Positions 9,761 to 17,594 of a stretch of 41,813 bases of DNA are shown here, piece after piece; the first letter of the stretch is position 1; each line of letters begins with the position of its first letter. A model generated the notes under the pieces. The model was not told the DNA's origin and did no database searches. It saw only the letters and a program-made list of their open reading frames with translations. The translations under genes were made by a program, and so were the position numbers. The stretch comes from Pseudomonadota bacterium. Its GTDB lineage: Bacteria > Desulfobacterota > Desulfobacteria > Desulfobacterales > Desulfobacteraceae. The DNA is taken from assembly GCA_018821715.1 (NCBI GenBank), contig JAHJLN010000304.1, positions 1 to 41,813 of the forward strand, written 5' to 3'.

Positions 9761-10326
9761 ATGCCGCTAAACCCTTTTTATATGATAGTACGAAAAAATC
9801 AGATGCTTTTCCAGAACTTTCTCATTCCTAAATTTTTAAATGGGAATTGCTTTTTGGTGTTTAAAACTTATCCCCTGGTCATGGGAACAAAAGGGTGTGG
9901 CCTGCTTCTTTTTTTTTAGTGGATCAGTCTTTGAAAATGCTAAGAATGGCCAAATCAAGATTAATCAAACAAAATGGTAGCGTGCCGGACCACCTGATTT
10001 TCTTACACTCCGATGCTCTCCTGCTTCCATTTCAAGAAAACGCATTCACGACAATTCTGTCCGAGAATCTGCTTCACTGCCTCAGTGACACAAGCATCCT
10101 ATTGAAACAATTAAAAACCATCCTATCAAAGAACGGCAAAATATATTTTACAACGCTGGTCAAAAACAATCGCTTTGCCGACAAATATCTTGAGGCGTTA
10201 GCAAAAAGCGGCAAGCTGATTTCAAGAACATTGGCTGACCACAAAGAAATTTTTGAACAGGTTGGCCTGGCTGCAAAATGCGAAACAATGGGCAGCATCC
10301 TATTGATCCAGTCTGTCATATCTTGA
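9761..10326 (+). pseudogene. class I SAM methyltransferase, frameshifted
   Basis: An ATG at 9761 with AGAGGAT just upstream opens a frame beginning MPLNPFYMIVRKNQMLFQNF, which looks like the N-terminus of a Methyltransf_11-type protein. It stops at 9917-9919, directly after a run of nine T (9909-9917). One extra T would join it to the downstream frame LVDQSLKMLRMAKSRL...LLHCLSDTSILLKQLKTILSKNGKIYFTTL, which carries motif-II/III-like elements of a SAM methyltransferase. The glycine-rich motif I (D-x-G-x-G-x-G), expected just before VDQS, is not recognisable, so decay probably goes beyond the frameshift. The downstream frame alone (from about 9895) has no ribosome-binding site and would lack the SAM pocket. 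Confidence 0.65.
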
Positions 10327-10582
10327 GGGATGTATCACGCAGGCTTGCAGAAGGCACACAATTAAAGGCGTCTTTGTTTGTAGTGTTCATTGAGTATCCG
10401 TTTTTGCTGTTTTTAGGTTCAGCAAAGTGCCTTTCTTCATTCAAATATCCCGGGCTTACGATCTATGACTTTACATATAAAATCATATGATCTATTATTG
10501 GTTGCATGGATTTCTCAATATAATTTTCCAGGAGATATTTCATCATTTTTATTCAAAATTCTACAGTAAAAAAGGAGATAAT

Positions 10583-11098
10583 ACGTCAATCATAACAATT
10601 TCCAGAGGCTCTTACAGCAAGGGGAAAGAAGTTGCTGAAAAACTGGCCTCAAAATTAGGCTATGAATGCATTTCCCGTGATATTCTTCTGGAAACTTCTG
10701 CTCAATTCAACATCCCTGAAATCAAGCTCATTAGAGCTCTTCACGATGCCCCGACGATTCTGGGTCGATTCCATGACGGCAAAAAACAGTATGTCAGCTA
10801 TATCCGGTCTGCACTCCTGCAGCATATGCTCAAGGATAATATTGTATATCACGGTCTGGCCGGGCACTATTTTCTTCAGGATATTCCCCATGTCCTCAAA
10901 ATCAGAATCATAGCGGATATGGAGGATCGGGTAAAAGAAGAAATGAACAGAGCAGACATTTCAGCTAAAGATGCATTGTATCTTCTGCAAAAAGATGATG
11001 ATGAACGCAGAAAATGGGGGCTGCACCTGTATGGAATAGGCTCCCTTTGATCTTGCCGTCTGTCAAATGAAAAATATTGACGGCATCAAAATTTTTGA
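10583..11098 (+). pseudogene. cytidylate kinase-like protein, start lost and 3' end frameshifted
   Basis: The product matches the cytidylate-kinase-like P-loop family (Cytidylate_kin2) common in deltaproteobacteria: SIITISRGSYSKGKEVAEKL, a degenerate P-loop, then CISRDILLE, NIPEIKLIRALHDAP, YHGLAGHYFLQ and IADMEDRVKEEM, ending at DDDERRKWGLHLYGI. A good ribosome-binding site (AAGGAG, 10572-10577) stands five bases before codon 10583-10585, exactly where the family starts, but that codon is ACG instead of ATG. At the other end the frame hits TGA (11048-11050) just after LYGI; a continuation, FDLAVCQMKNIDG, follows in another frame, and the usual C-terminal part of several tens of residues is missing. 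Two independent lesions make this a pseudogene. The open frame can be extended back to 10487, but that part looks non-coding. Confidence 0.75.
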
Positions 11099-11103
11099 CA
11101 GGG

Positions 11104-13971
11104 TTATTCTCTTTTGCAGTGATCAAGAAGTTCCCGCACCTTTGAGACCAGTTCTTTTAGCAGAATGGGTTTGTTTATATACCCTTTTATTCCAAACGAT
11201 TTTGCTTTTTCTTCGTTTACCTGTTCGCTGAAACCAGTGCAAATAAGGATGGGTATATTTTTACGGATTTCCAGCATCTTTCGGGACAACTCGGTGCCCA
11301 GCATCACTGGCATGGTCATATCCGTGATCACCAGATCAAATTTTTCAGGGTTTGCCTGAAACACTTCCAATGCATTGGTACTGCTTGTTTTTCCAGTAAC
11401 CGTATAACCAAATCGTTCAAGAAGGCGAACCCCTAACTTGACGACGGACTCCTCATCATCAACAAACAGAATACGTTCATCCCCGGATTTGTCTGCTAAA
11501 TCCTCTGTTCCATGGACAAGAAGTTCTCTTCTTGAGGTTATCGGCAAAAAAATAGTAACTTTGGTGCCTTTGCCCGGCCAGGTTTGAATATCAATGGCGC
11601 CTTTATAACTTTTAACAATCCCATGGGTCACTGACAACCCTAACCCTGAACCTTTTCCCTGTTTTTTTGTCGTAAAGTACGGGTCAAAAATGTTACTCAT
11701 TATCTCAACAGGAATTCCTGTTCCTGTATCACTGATAGCTAAACAGCAGTACTCACCAGCTGGTAAATCAAATTTCGGATCTGGTCTACTGTGATTTAAC
11801 GTTATGCTTAGAATCCCCCCCTTCCCTTCCATGGCATGATATGCATTGGTGCAAACGTTCATTATAACTTCATGAATTTCCGTTGAATTGGCAAAAATAT
11901 AAATTTCAGTATTAACAAAATCTTTTTGAATTTCTATGTTAGAAGGGATAATGGATCTTAACAGCTTTAATGTTTCCTGGATAAGTGACTGAAACGGCAG
12001 CACTTTTAGTTCAAGGTCCTTCTGACTGCTGAATGAAAGGATTTGTTTGACCAGATCGCGTGCCCGCTTGGCACCCTGCAGGATATCATCAAGGTTTTCC
12101 TGTACGGGATGATCCTTGGGCAAATCTTCAATTGACATCTCTGCAAACCCGATAATGGGATATAAAATATTATTAAAATCATGGGCAATTCCACCGGCAA
12201 GCGTGCCAATGGCTTCAATTTTCCGGGCGTGTTGAAGCTGTTGTTCAAGTTGCTGCTTTTCAAGTTCTGCATTTTTTTGCCGGGTAATATCCTGTATGAC
12301 ACCTGTAACCTTGCATGAGGCTCCGGAATCATCTTTTTGGATCTCGGCGATGGATCGGATAATTTTCTTTTTTGACCCGTCAAACGGTTGAATTTCAAAT
12401 TCAAGGTCATATGGCGTGTTGTTTTCAATCAGGTCAATAAGCGCCTGGTGGACCCTTTCCCGCTCAGGGATGCAGTTTTCAACCTCATCTGTCGTAAAAT
12501 CTTCGCTTTTCAGGTCAAACCCATAAATCCTCCTTGCTTCATCCGACCCCCAGAAATTCTGAGTCTTCAGGTCATATTCCCAGTTGCCCACCTTTCCCAG
12601 GTGTTGGGCTTTCTTATACCGTTGTTCATTTTCCTTGAGAGCATACTCAGCTTTCTTGCGGTCTGTAATGTCCTGTAATGTGCCAAATAACTTGACACAC
12701 TTCCCGTTTCTGTGCTCGGCGCGCCCCATTGCGCGGCACCATTTAATATTCCCTTTGGCTGTCATGAACCGGGCTTCGAAATCCATGGGTTTATCCGCCT
12801 CAATTAATGCTGTCATGGCGTCATTGACAAGAGCGCGGTATTCAGGAAGATAGTAATCAAGGTGTTCATCCGGGCCGGGAATGGGATGATGGGTCTCAAT
12901 CTCGACAACATCATATGTGCCCCTTGTCCATTTGGCTTTCCGGGTAGTCAGATCCATTTCCCATCCGCCGATCTTTGCGATTTTGCCGACATCATTCAGC
13001 AGTTTTTCCCTGTCCCGCAGAACATCTTCAATTTTTCTTCGGAACTCCACTTCTGCTTTAAGGCGCTTGTTCCAGAGTAAAACAACCAGAACAAACAGCA
13101 ATAAAACCCCTGCAACGCCCGCAACCCACCTTAATACATAGGCTTTGTTTATACCGTATTCATATCTGATGGAAAGCCACTTATTGCGAATGGCTGCATG
13201 TTCCTCCGAAGTCATGGAAGCAAGGGTCTTGTTTATGATACCCGCCAGTTCAGGCCAGTCACTGCGGATTGCCATGGCCTGATTATGATTATCAAATGAC
13301 GTGGGGGCTGCAACCTTTATGTTTGTATATCCGTTGGTCTGTATCGTATACGTGGTGGATAAGAGATTACCGATGTAGGCATCAGCCAATCCTGTTGATA
13401 GATCTTTAATCGGTATTTCAGCATAGTTTTCCAAACTGGCTGAAACAACCTTGAGGTGAATTCCAGGGTAGTCTTGTTTCAGCTTCTGGTGCATGACAAA
13501 TCCTTGTTCCACTGATACGGTTTTTCCGTTCAAATCATCTATTGAACCGATGAAATCTGAATCTGTCCGGGTGAAGATCACCCATGGCGCAAAAATATAC
13601 TCTTCTGTAAAAATCATGTCTTTTTTACGATCTTCGGTAATTTTTGCGGTGGGGACCATGTCCACAATTTTATGCTGTTTTATATAGTCAAGGGCCTGAG
13701 GCCAGGTGACTTCAAATTCGCTGACATACTTGACTTTAATATTGTTACGCTTGAATATCTGTGTCAAATATTCTATTGCGATTCCCCGGGTTTCCCCCCG
13801 GGTTAACATAAATGGCGGAGAGTTGCCTATCCTGACCCGGACGATATGATTTTCATTTATCCAGGCGATTTCTTCAGGGCTGAGCTGAAATTTTGAATCG
13901 CCGGCCAGACAGGGAGTTGTAAAAAGGATAATAGCCATAAACATCAGATGAATTAGACTGTTTCGAATCAT
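11104..13971 (-). CDS. BvgS-like hybrid histidine kinase with periplasmic SBP_bac_3 sensor
   Basis: A 955-residue unorthodox sensor. A signal peptide (about 1-23, ending CLAG) is followed by a periplasmic amino-acid-binding-protein domain (about 35-270; HIVRVRIGNSPPFML at its start), a TM segment (VLRWVAGVAGVLLLFVLVVLLW), two PAS domains of the GKIAKIGGWEMDL and GKVGNWEYDL type, HisKA with His in GGIAHDFNN, HATPase_c (NVCTNAYHAME, DTGTGIP, GSGLGLS) and a receiver (VDDEE, LVITDMTMP, NKPIL). A small molecule bound in the periplasm would control kinase activity. It lies just downstream of another SBP_bac_3 kinase on the same strand, about 230 bases apart, probably a diverged duplicate. The ligand and the response partner are unknown. 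Confidence 0.92.
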   Translation of the reverse strand: MIRNSLIHLMFMAIILFTTPCLAGDSKFQLSPEEIAWINENHIVRVRIGNSPPFMLTRGETRGIAIEYLTQIFKRNNIKVKYVSEFEVTWPQALDYIKQHKIVDMVPTAKITEDRKKDMIFTEEYIFAPWVIFTRTDSDFIGSIDDLNGKTVSVEQGFVMHQKLKQDYPGIHLKVVSASLENYAEIPIKDLSTGLADAYIGNLLSTTYTIQTNGYTNIKVAAPTSFDNHNQAMAIRSDWPELAGIINKTLASMTSEEHAAIRNKWLSIRYEYGINKAYVLRWVAGVAGVLLLFVLVVLLWNKRLKAEVEFRRKIEDVLRDREKLLNDVGKIAKIGGWEMDLTTRKAKWTRGTYDVVEIETHHPIPGPDEHLDYYLPEYRALVNDAMTALIEADKPMDFEARFMTAKGNIKWCRAMGRAEHRNGKCVKLFGTLQDITDRKKAEYALKENEQRYKKAQHLGKVGNWEYDLKTQNFWGSDEARRIYGFDLKSEDFTTDEVENCIPERERVHQALIDLIENNTPYDLEFEIQPFDGSKKKIIRSIAEIQKDDSGASCKVTGVIQDITRQKNAELEKQQLEQQLQHARKIEAIGTLAGGIAHDFNNILYPIIGFAEMSIEDLPKDHPVQENLDDILQGAKRARDLVKQILSFSSQKDLELKVLPFQSLIQETLKLLRSIIPSNIEIQKDFVNTEIYIFANSTEIHEVIMNVCTNAYHAMEGKGGILSITLNHSRPDPKFDLPAGEYCCLAISDTGTGIPVEIMSNIFDPYFTTKKQGKGSGLGLSVTHGIVKSYKGAIDIQTWPGKGTKVTIFLPITSRRELLVHGTEDLADKSGDERILFVDDEESVVKLGVRLLERFGYTVTGKTSSTNALEVFQANPEKFDLVITDMTMPVMLGTELSRKMLEIRKNIPILICTGFSEQVNEEKAKSFGIKGYINKPILLKELVSKVRELLDHCKRE

Positions 13972-14202
13972 TTTTCAGGTAATAATTTTTTTAAGGGTTA
14001 ACGGTTATTAAGACTTCCACGAGACCGCATGCTTTAGTTGTTATGGTTAACAATCAAAATAAATGCATTTTTTTACACTGACAAACATCATGATATAATT
14101 ACGGTATTTGTTGGATATTATACTGTTTTACAGATCCAAGTCAAAGCATTTCAACCATCAACGGCTCTTTTACACGAACCGAACCGGTCACCCTGTTTTT
14201 TT

Positions 14203-16641
14203 TTAAATTTCAATCTCCATGGCTGAATACAGAACTTTTTTCAACTCATCCTTTGAGTAGGGTTTGTGCAAAAAGGCATGGGGCTTTTCTGAGTCATCCC
14301 GGTCCATGGCCTGGGCTTCTTCGTAACCGCTGGCCAGAATCACCGGGAGAGCCGGTTGAATCTTACGCAAAATCCTAAGGATTTCCCAGCCGTCCATGCC
14401 GGGCATGGTAAGATCGGTGATCACACATCGAATCATGTCCTGATGTTGCCTAAACAGTTCCAGGGCCTGGGTTCCGTCTGATGCTGAAAGGACTGAAAAC
14501 CCCAGGCGGGCGATCATTTTTTCAGCCATTTTACGCACAAGGTCCTGGTCTTCCACCAGCAGGACAGTGCTGCCGTCTTTGATCTTTTCAGACATAGTTG
14601 TCATTTCAGACGGCTGGGGAATCTTATCTGAAACCAGGGGTAAATATATGCGAAAGGCACTCCCATGTTCCTTTCTGGTTTCAACGCTGATCACACCCTT
14701 CCATGCCTTTATGGTCCCCAGAACCACGGCCAGGCCCAACCCCCGCCCGGTGAACTTGTTGGTAAAAAAGGGATCGAAAATTTTGTTCATATCCTGCTGA
14801 GATATGCCACACCCGGTATCCGTCACTTCAAGACAGGCGTAATGATCAGCATCCGGTTTCCAATCAATGGGCGAGATGTGATTTTTGGGGATATCAGATG
14901 CCGGCATGGTTCTTGTCGCCAATTTAATCTTACCATTATGGCTGCCAATGGCTTCCACACCATTGGCGATAAGATGGGTTAGAATCTGTCGAACCTGATT
15001 TGCATTAGCTTCAATGATCGGGCCTTTGGCCATAAAATCGGTTTCAAGGGTAATGCATTCTGGCAGGGCATCCTGGAGCAGTGATAAATTTTGGCGGCAG
15101 ACCTCGGAAAGATCAAGGTCTTCTGGTTTTCCCGTGCCTTGGCCAAGACAGGTCAGCATCAACCCACTGACTTCCGATAGCCGATGGGCCGCCATCATGG
15201 ATTCTATCATGAATTCACGGGTAACTGCATCACCCGGTATGTTCTCCAGGGCTAATTCCAGATTGCCCAGGATTACACTGAGATGATTATTGAAGTGATG
15301 GGCTATGGCTCCGGCCATTCGACCCAGGCTCTCCGCCTTCCTGAGCTGCCAGAGTCGGGTCTCAAGCAGTTCTTTCTCCTTTTCTGCATGCCTTTGGTCG
15401 GTGGTATCTATGATAAAACCTTCAAATCCTGCCACCTGGCCGCCCTGCACGACCGGATGAGCAGAAAATGTATGGTATCCGACTGAACCATCTTTATAAC
15501 AGCGGGATAATTCACCAGTGGGTATAGAATGGCCGGAAAGCAGTGTCTCTACATTCTGCTGCGCTTTCTTAAGATCGGTTTTTACCTGAGTCTGTGTAAA
15601 AGGTTGTCCGATAATATCATCCGGGGAATCATACCCATGCATTTTTGCCCATGCCCTGTTCACACGTTGGAATTTCCCTTCTTTATCAATAAAAAAATAA
15701 CCTGCAGTTGTATTTTCCACAATCCCCCTGAACCGTTCTTCAGCTTCTGACAGGGATCTGTTCAGTTTAAGAATTGACACATATCTCCAGACCGAAAGGC
15801 CGGCAATGGCCAAGCCTAAGACAATGCTCATCCAGACTATAACCCGGGTTACATTCCAGAAAGGGTCGGGCCTGCCATACCATTTTTCGTAAATCAATTG
15901 ATAGTCACGCGTTTTGATAAGCTGCCTGACGGCGAAATCAAGTTTTTGAAATAATTCCGGGTTGCCTTTTGGGAGTGCAATGCCGCGCTTGATTTCCTGA
16001 AGCGGTCTGCCGATAATTTTAATGTTGTCTTTAAGACCGGACCGCCTGGCAAGATTTATAATTACCGGCTCAGGATAGACCAGGGCATCAATATCTCCTG
16101 ATATTAAAGCCATGAAGACTTCTTCCATGGAATCGAAAATCTGAAGATCTGAATGGCCCTGGTTTTTCATGAGAGCAAGACCTTGATTTGACCTGACAAC
16201 GCCTATTTTCCTGTTGTCAAGATCGTTCACAGCGTTAATGTCAACTGAATTTTTGCGGACAAATATACTGATGCGAAACGTTTCATAGGGGGTGGTGAAA
16301 TCATATAACCCCAGCCGTTCGTCAGTCATCCCCATATTGGGTGCCAGGTCTGCCTGGTTGTTTCTGAGGGCTTCAAAGGCATCCGGCCAGGTGTCGTATA
16401 CGGCATAACAAACCTTAAGGCCACTTTGCTGAGCAACTTTGTCCATGATGTCAATGGCAAATCCGACCGGTTCACCGGTTTTTTTGTCAATATCATATTG
16501 GGGCTGCCAGTTGCGTAAAGCGATAGCAATCAGTTCCCTGGGGGTGTTTTCAGCAGGAAAAACATCTGACGAATGGATATAAATGGATATAAAAATAATG
16601 CTTAAAAATATGGCACTAAACCGGTTTGTCATGGGAACCAT
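14203..16641 (-). CDS. hybrid histidine kinase with periplasmic SBP_bac_3 sensor
   Basis: An 812-residue sensor with an N-terminal signal/anchor (FSAIFLSIIFISIYI), a periplasmic SBP_bac_3 domain (about 35-260; GFAIDIMDKVAQQSGL, EKWYGRPDPF), a TM segment (VIVWMSIVLGLAIAGLSVW), one PAS (GYFFIDKEGKFQRVNRAW), HisKA, HATPase_c (HLIANGVEAIG, DTGCGIS, GRGLGLA) and a receiver (VEDQD, CVITDLTMPG, HKPYS). The H-box reads AIAHHFNN, so the acidic residue that normally follows the phospho-acceptor His is itself His; this may affect kinase or phosphatase balance (inference). The start could be the ATG at 16641 or the one at 16632, with GGATGG a weak ribosome-binding site for the latter. Its architecture parallels the next kinase downstream. 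Confidence 0.92.
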   Translation of the reverse strand: MVPMTNRFSAIFLSIIFISIYIHSSDVFPAENTPRELIAIALRNWQPQYDIDKKTGEPVGFAIDIMDKVAQQSGLKVCYAVYDTWPDAFEALRNNQADLAPNMGMTDERLGLYDFTTPYETFRISIFVRKNSVDINAVNDLDNRKIGVVRSNQGLALMKNQGHSDLQIFDSMEEVFMALISGDIDALVYPEPVIINLARRSGLKDNIKIIGRPLQEIKRGIALPKGNPELFQKLDFAVRQLIKTRDYQLIYEKWYGRPDPFWNVTRVIVWMSIVLGLAIAGLSVWRYVSILKLNRSLSEAEERFRGIVENTTAGYFFIDKEGKFQRVNRAWAKMHGYDSPDDIIGQPFTQTQVKTDLKKAQQNVETLLSGHSIPTGELSRCYKDGSVGYHTFSAHPVVQGGQVAGFEGFIIDTTDQRHAEKEKELLETRLWQLRKAESLGRMAGAIAHHFNNHLSVILGNLELALENIPGDAVTREFMIESMMAAHRLSEVSGLMLTCLGQGTGKPEDLDLSEVCRQNLSLLQDALPECITLETDFMAKGPIIEANANQVRQILTHLIANGVEAIGSHNGKIKLATRTMPASDIPKNHISPIDWKPDADHYACLEVTDTGCGISQQDMNKIFDPFFTNKFTGRGLGLAVVLGTIKAWKGVISVETRKEHGSAFRIYLPLVSDKIPQPSEMTTMSEKIKDGSTVLLVEDQDLVRKMAEKMIARLGFSVLSASDGTQALELFRQHQDMIRCVITDLTMPGMDGWEILRILRKIQPALPVILASGYEEAQAMDRDDSEKPHAFLHKPYSKDELKKVLYSAMEIEI

Positions 16642-16685
16642 CCATTAATAAAAAAGCCTTGTCTGGATCGGTTGCGTATCTTATT

Positions 16686-16714
16686 TTCATAGCACTGCCC
16701 TATATAGTATTCAA
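16686..16714 (-). promoter_or_regulatory. possible sigma-70 promoter for the 14203-16641 kinase
   Basis: On the minus strand TTGAAT (16714-16709) and TATGAA (16691-16686) are 17 bases apart, about 45 bases before the start codon. Each hexamer matches consensus at four of six positions. Spacing and placement are good, but the support is modest. Confidence 0.3.
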
Positions 16715-16780
16715 TATTCATTTGAGAAAAGCAGTGTGGCAGTGTTATTTTTAGGATTCAGGAATAACTGCAGCCTCTGA

Positions 16781-16970
16781 GCCTTTTTATACATAATTCA
16801 ATGGAAAATACAATATATTAATTTTTATGATAATCAGGACAAGTCCTGGCCCTTTAGGAGTCACTGGCTGTTTGATACGGTTATTCATGACTGGGGAAGA
16901 CGGTTCGACATAGCCGCAGGCGTTCTGTGGGTGATTTTTTTTATGTTATTTTTTATCCAAAAGAATGGAG
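16781..16970 (+). pseudogene. PAP2-family phosphatase fragment (N-terminal remnant)
   Basis: In one frame the sequence reads NFYDNQDKSWPFRSHWLFDT, then VIHDWGRRFDIAAGVLWVIF and FMLFFIQK. This looks to me like the N-terminal part of a PAP2-type membrane phosphatase (first transmembrane helix preceded by a W..R.HWL.DTVIHD.GR motif). There is no ribosome-binding site with an ATG in this frame, and the downstream sequence shows no PAP2 active-site motif (K-x6-RP, SGH or SR-x5-H-x3-D). I infer a remnant. The resemblance is from memory of the family and is unverified. Confidence 0.4.
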
Positions 16971-17087
16971 GCATCATATTTAATGGACTGCTTTTCACCC
17001 ATTTTTATGCCACTGGAACCAGGACCGTCAGAGGGCTTGAGGCCATTACCCTGTTCCTTCCTCCGACACCGGGCCGTTCCGTTGCAA

Positions 17088-17207
17088 AACGCCCGGATAA
17101 CGGTCACATGTACAGCCTTGGCAAAGAAAGCAAAATCTTTGGGATCTGCCGCAGTCTTTGCCAGCCTTGTCCTTGTTGTCCTTACCTGGGGGTTGATCCT
17201 TATTTAA
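17088..17207 (+). pseudogene. diacylglycerol kinase (DgkA) C-terminal remnant
   Basis: The frame ends LAKKAKSLGSAAVFASLVL followed by VVLTWGLILI and a TAA at 17205-17207. This closely resembles the end of small membrane diacylglycerol/undecaprenol kinases, where a [G/K]-[R/K]-AKD-[ML]-GSAAV segment leads into the last transmembrane helix. The upstream NARITV may be what is left of the NTAIE-x-VVD active-site helix. The rest of the roughly 120-residue enzyme is missing. The frame can be opened from ATG at 16965 or 16983, but those 35-40 upstream residues do not resemble DgkA. It lies just after the PAP2-like fragment in a different frame, as if a deletion joined two neighbouring lipid-metabolism genes. 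Confidence 0.5.
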
Positions 17208-17260
17208 CATGGGGGATTAATAAAAAGACAATTCAAAAGGATTGATTCACGATCAGCAAC

Positions 17261-17306
17261 AACTGGTTCATTTGCACCAGTTTTGGTTGGTGCAAATGAA
17301 CCAGTT
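17261..17306. repeat. perfect 19-bp inverted repeat, candidate enhancer (UAS)
   Basis: The left arm AACTGGTTCATTTGCACCA (17261-17279) and the right arm TGGTGCAAATGAACCAGTT (17288-17306) are perfect reverse complements separated by eight bases. The left arm together with the loop start also forms a smaller palindrome (AACTGG, ten bases, CCAGTT). The centre lies about 130 bases before the transcription start predicted from the sigma-54 promoter at 17388, a typical distance for binding sites of sigma-54 activators. It could alternatively be a transcription terminator or a mobile palindromic repeat, although no T-tract follows. Confidence 0.75.
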
Positions 17307-17331
17307 TTAATCCTTATTTCATATGAATCAA

Positions 17332-17347
17332 AACTGGTGCATTTGCA
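17332..17347 (+). repeat. third copy of the AACTGG-N-CATTTGCA motif
   Basis: AACTGGTGCATTTGCA matches the left arm of the preceding inverted repeat at 15 of 16 positions and has the same orientation. It is centred about 73 bases upstream of the predicted sigma-54 transcription start. With the two arms at 17261-17306 this makes three sites within 90 bases. Confidence 0.65.
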
Positions 17348-17387
17348 ATCTATTGATTTAAAAGATTAAAACAAAAACACAGTTCAT

Positions 17388-17403
17388 GGGCATACTTGTT
17401 GCT
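17388..17403 (+). promoter_or_regulatory. candidate sigma-54 promoter of the vWA/ABC/SUMF1 operon
   Basis: GGGCAT-ACTTG-TTGCT places the invariant GG (17389-17390) and GC (17401-17402) ten bases apart, as required at -24/-12. GGCA and the whole TTGCT element match the consensus TGGCAC-N5-TTGCW. Transcription would start near 17413, giving a leader of about 180 bases before the ATG at 17595. The repeated motif upstream at 17261-17347 fits an activator site. No activator gene is present in the window. Confidence 0.6.
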
Positions 17404-17464
17404 TTATTTTATGATTGCCCGAATTTAAGGAGCGTATGGATAACGAATTCAGGGAACATAATTC

Positions 17465-17510
17465 AACCGACCCGAATAAGCCGGAAGAAACCGGTTCATT
17501 TGGGTCGGTT
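17465..17510 (+). repeat. 20-bp imperfect hairpin in the operon leader
   Basis: AACCGACCCGAATAAGCCGG (17465-17484) and CCGGTTCATTTGGGTCGGTT (17491-17510) pair at 17 of 20 positions around the loop AAGAAA, and the stem can extend by one C-G pair. The right arm shares the ten bases GGTTCATTTG with the upstream inverted repeat, so the two elements seem related. It would lie in the 5' untranslated RNA, 85 bases before the start codon. A role as RNA control element, or as another binding site, is inference. Confidence 0.65.
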
Positions 17511-17594
17511 GGGGCAATTGGGGTGACGCTAAAAATAGGCAAAAAGGGGCCTGAAATCAATAAACAGTGCCAACAAAAAAGGAGGTTCGGTCTT

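Noticed and set aside
16692-16743. CACTGCC...GGCAGTG inverted repeat upstream of the 14203-16641 kinase
   Set aside because: Seven-base arms separated by about 35 bases; it may be chance, and no further copy was found.
16931-17245. A 104-codon open frame read as an intact gene
   Set aside because: Only its first part resembles a membrane protein, and that part continues upstream without a start; the rest has no protein-like character and overlaps the DgkA remnant in another frame.
17415-17594. In-frame 60-codon N-terminal extension of the vWA protein
   Set aside because: It has no ribosome-binding site, would hide the signal peptide, and overlaps the leader hairpin; AAAAGGAGG before 17595 marks the real start.
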